DNA of 64,000 bases from assembly GCF_015101885.1 (NCBI RefSeq), contig NZ_CP062941.1:3534001-3598000 (forward strand), given 5' to 3'. Source of the stretch: Massilia litorea (lineage in GTDB: Bacteria; Pseudomonadota; Gammaproteobacteria; Burkholderiales; Burkholderiaceae_D). Position numbers and translations under genes: made by a program. Under the pieces are notes generated by a model that had not been told where the DNA came from, did not search any database, and saw only the letters and a list, made by a program, of their open reading frames with translations. Below are positions 62,391 through 64,000 of the stretch, one piece after another. The number at the start of each line of letters is the position of its first letter. Positions within the stretch are counted from its first letter, which is position 1.

Positions 62391-62591
62391 TCACAGGCAG
62401 GCGATCAGCGAGGCCAGGATGTTGCCGTGGCCGACCGTGTGCAGGCGCGCGTCGCGCGTGCTGTCGGTACGCGGGTCGTAGTAGCCGACGATATGCAGGC
62501 GCACATCCCTGGCGGTCTGCCTGCCGTCGGCGGCGGTGTCGATGTAGCCGGCGGTGTGGTGCCGTGCATCGGTCAGTGTCTGTCTTGTCAT
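62391..62591 (-). CDS. Small internally repeated protein (66 aa)
   Basis: Three copies of a DARxHTxGY-like unit are seen: TDARHHTAGYIDT, RDVRLHIVGYYDP and RDARLHTVGHGN, about 22-24 residues apart, suggesting a beta-hairpin repeat. It ends LASLIACL. No known function. First gene on the minus strand from the operator region shared with the WYL gene. Confidence 0.65.
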   Translation of the reverse strand: MTRQTLTDARHHTAGYIDTAADGRQTARDVRLHIVGYYDPRTDSTRDARLHTVGHGNILASLIACL

Positions 62592-62637
62592 GTCGGGCTC
62601 CGTGCCGTTGATCGGGTGGCCAGTGTAGCGACGGGGG

Positions 62638-62680
62638 GCGACAGGCGACGTCGCAGCGCGCCTGCGACGGTCCTTGTCGC
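62638..62680. promoter_or_regulatory. Two operator-like palindromes in the WYL promoter region
   Basis: GCGACA-GGCGA-CGTCGC (62638-62654) and GCGACG-GTCCT-TGTCGC (62664-62680) are both 17 bp with 6-bp arms and 5-bp spacers; each differs by one base from a perfect palindrome. They sit between the divergent small-protein gene and the WYL operon, and match the site upstream of the ankyrin operon. Confidence 0.65.
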
Positions 62681-62795
62681 GCCACGCCGGCAGACTGTCG
62701 AGCTGGGAGGCAGACTACATTTCTTATTGGAAATATTTTTGCTAAGATGGCAGTTTGAACACACGCACGGCCGCCAACCGGCTGCCTGATCGCAC

Positions 62796-62975
62796 ATGCC
62801 TGCACTGATCCAACACATCGACGCGATCGCGCGCACGCAAGGGCGGGGCGCCCGCGACGTCGAATCCCTGCGTTTCGCTGCCCCGGCGCTTGCCCATGCG
62901 ACGGTCGAGGCCGCGCATGTCGAGGCCGCGCATCTCGAGGCGGCTTTGCGGGCGCGCCGGGCGGAGCTGTCCTGA
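62796..62975 (+). CDS. Small protein preceding the WYL regulator (59 aa)
   Basis: MPALIQHIDAIARTQGRGAR starts a 59-residue frame, mostly helical, with an EAAHVEAAHLEAALRARRAE end. The stop overlaps the WYL start by one base (TGATG), so the two are coupled. No family recognised; it could be a leader or a partner of the regulator. Confidence 0.55.
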   Translation: MPALIQHIDAIARTQGRGARDVESLRFAAPALAHATVEAAHVEAAHLEAALRARRAELS

Positions 62976-63982
62976 TGGCGACCAACCAGCAATCGCTGCT
63001 GCGCCAGTGGCACATGCTGCGCATGGTGCCGCGGGCGCCGCTCAAAGTGTCGGCCAGGGACCTGTGCGAGCGCCTGTGCGCGGCCGGCTTCGAGGTCGCC
63101 AAGCGCACGGTCGAGCGCGACCTGAAGGAACTGTCCGAGGTGTTTCCGATCGTGGTCGACAGCCGTGACAAACCCTATGGCTGGAGCTGGCTGCGCGAAG
63201 CATCGAGCTTCGACCTGCCCGGGCTGAGCCTGCCCGAAGCGCTGACGCTGGCCCTGGTCGAGCAGCACCTGCAACACCACCTGCCGCCGAGCGCGGTCGA
63301 TGCGCTGCGCCCGCACTTCCAGTCGGCCGCCCGCACGCTGTCGGCGGTGGACGACGCCTCGCCCCCGCGGGCCTGGCTGAACAAGGTGCGCAGCGTGCCA
63401 CCCCAGCAGCCCTTGCTGCCGCCGCGCATGGACGACGAATGCCAGCGCCTCGTGTACCTCGCCCTGATGCAGGACCGCCAGCTCAGGCTCCACTATCGCA
63501 AGCGGGATGCGGACGTGGCGACGGTGTATCCCGCGGTGCACCCGCTGGCCGTGGTGCAGCGCGGCGGCCTGGTCTACCTGGTGTGCATGTTCGGTCACTA
63601 CGACGATGTCCGTACCCTGGCGCTGCACCGGGTGCAGCAGGCCGAGGTGTCGTACGAAGCGGGGCGCCGCAAGCCCGGTTTCGACATCGACGCCTACATC
63701 GCATCCGGGCAGTTCGGGGTGATCGCGGGTGCGCCGATCACGCTGCGCGCGGTGTTCAGCCGGGCTGCCGGCGAACACCTGTTCGAAACGCCGCTCAGCG
63801 CCGACCAGGTGCTGACCGCCGACGACGCCGGATGCCTGCACCTGGCGGCCACGGTACCGAATACCCGATCGCTGGTGTGGTGGCTGCTCGGCTTCGGGGA
63901 CGGGGTGGTGATCCAGGAGCCAACGAGCCTGCGCGAGGAACTGGCCGGCATTGCGCGGCGCATGACGGCGGCCTATGCCTGA
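62975..63982 (+). CDS. WYL-domain transcriptional regulator
   Basis: 335 residues. N-terminal winged HTH (LCERLCAAGFEVAKRTVERDLKEL, about 25-50) and a WYL domain (about 140-220: LRLHYRKRDADVATVYPAVH, VVQRGGLVYLVCMF, LALHRVQQAEV), plus a C-terminal WCX-like domain. WYL regulators bind ligands such as nucleotides or ssDNA and often control phage-defence or DNA-damage genes. The 17-bp palindromes in its promoter and upstream of the ankyrin operon point to that operon as a target (inference). Confidence 0.92.
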   Translation: MATNQQSLLRQWHMLRMVPRAPLKVSARDLCERLCAAGFEVAKRTVERDLKELSEVFPIVVDSRDKPYGWSWLREASSFDLPGLSLPEALTLALVEQHLQHHLPPSAVDALRPHFQSAARTLSAVDDASPPRAWLNKVRSVPPQQPLLPPRMDDECQRLVYLALMQDRQLRLHYRKRDADVATVYPAVHPLAVVQRGGLVYLVCMFGHYDDVRTLALHRVQQAEVSYEAGRRKPGFDIDAYIASGQFGVIAGAPITLRAVFSRAAGEHLFETPLSADQVLTADDAGCLHLAATVPNTRSLVWWLLGFGDGVVIQEPTSLREELAGIARRMTAAYA

Positions 63983-64000
63983 ACCAGCGGAAAACCGCGC

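Overview
The window looks like a chromosomal segment from a GC-rich betaproteobacterium of the Oxalobacteraceae, probably Massilia or a close relative. The basis is protein character (PpsR/PpsA pair, RatA-RnfH, SmpB, GuaB-GuaA, Burkholderiales-type porin), coding in roughly 65% GC, and a recurring extragenic palindrome (GTAGGGTGGGC...GCCCACGCG). I saw no rRNA, tRNA or CRISPR array.

Layout. 1-9.9 kb: ordinary chromosome (transketolase fragment, LysR regulator, SDR, hybrid histidine kinase, GNAT, ppsR, ppsA). 9.9-13.35 kb: an AT-rich insertion of about 3.5 kb in the 3' end of ppsA, bounded by a 96-bp direct repeat of that end; it carries three overlapping genes (DUF262 protein, ABC-type ATPase with a DUF3696-like end, unknown protein) and no integrase. 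13.5-28.2 kb: housekeeping genes (NfeD, stomatin/SPFH, SDR, Fur-boxed TonB receptor with PepSY reductase, lepB, Bcr/CflA efflux, smpB, ratA-rnfH, guaB, guaA). 28.3-32.9 kb: a lower-GC accessory stretch after guaA with an integrase remnant, two blocks of 11-bp-spaced repeats and orphan Tad-type pseudopilin genes. 33-38.2 kb: SDR, porin, CapA-like protein, U32/RlhA. 38.3-48.1 kb: a compact ten-gene phenol operon (phenol hydroxylase K-L-M-N-O-P, then catB, catC, catA, pcaD) with a textbook sigma-54 promoter and a DmpR/XylR-type activator. It turns phenol into catechol and then 3-oxoadipate by ortho cleavage.

48.2-64 kb is the most unusual part. A CxxCH/HAMP membrane sensor precedes a TIR protein, a PGDYG protein and a four-TM protein (a conflict/immunity-like set). 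Convergent to it is a stand-alone FtsZ paralogue without the usual C-terminal anchoring peptide. A molybdopterin oxidoreductase, BASS transporter, class II aldolase and HD oxygenase-like protein follow. Then comes a four-gene, translationally coupled operon: ankyrin protein, two unknown proteins, and a protein fusing a degenerate FtsZ/tubulin-like domain to an FtsK gamma-type winged helix. A nearby divergent WYL regulator shares a 17-bp inverted repeat, GCGAC(A/G)-N5-(T/C)GTCGC, with the upstream region of that operon, so the regulator plausibly controls it.

My best candidates for undescribed systems are the ankyrin/FtsZ-FtsK-gamma operon with its WYL regulator, the three-gene ppsA island, and the TIR/PGDYG/four-TM cluster. 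All functional statements about these three are inference from sequence and context.
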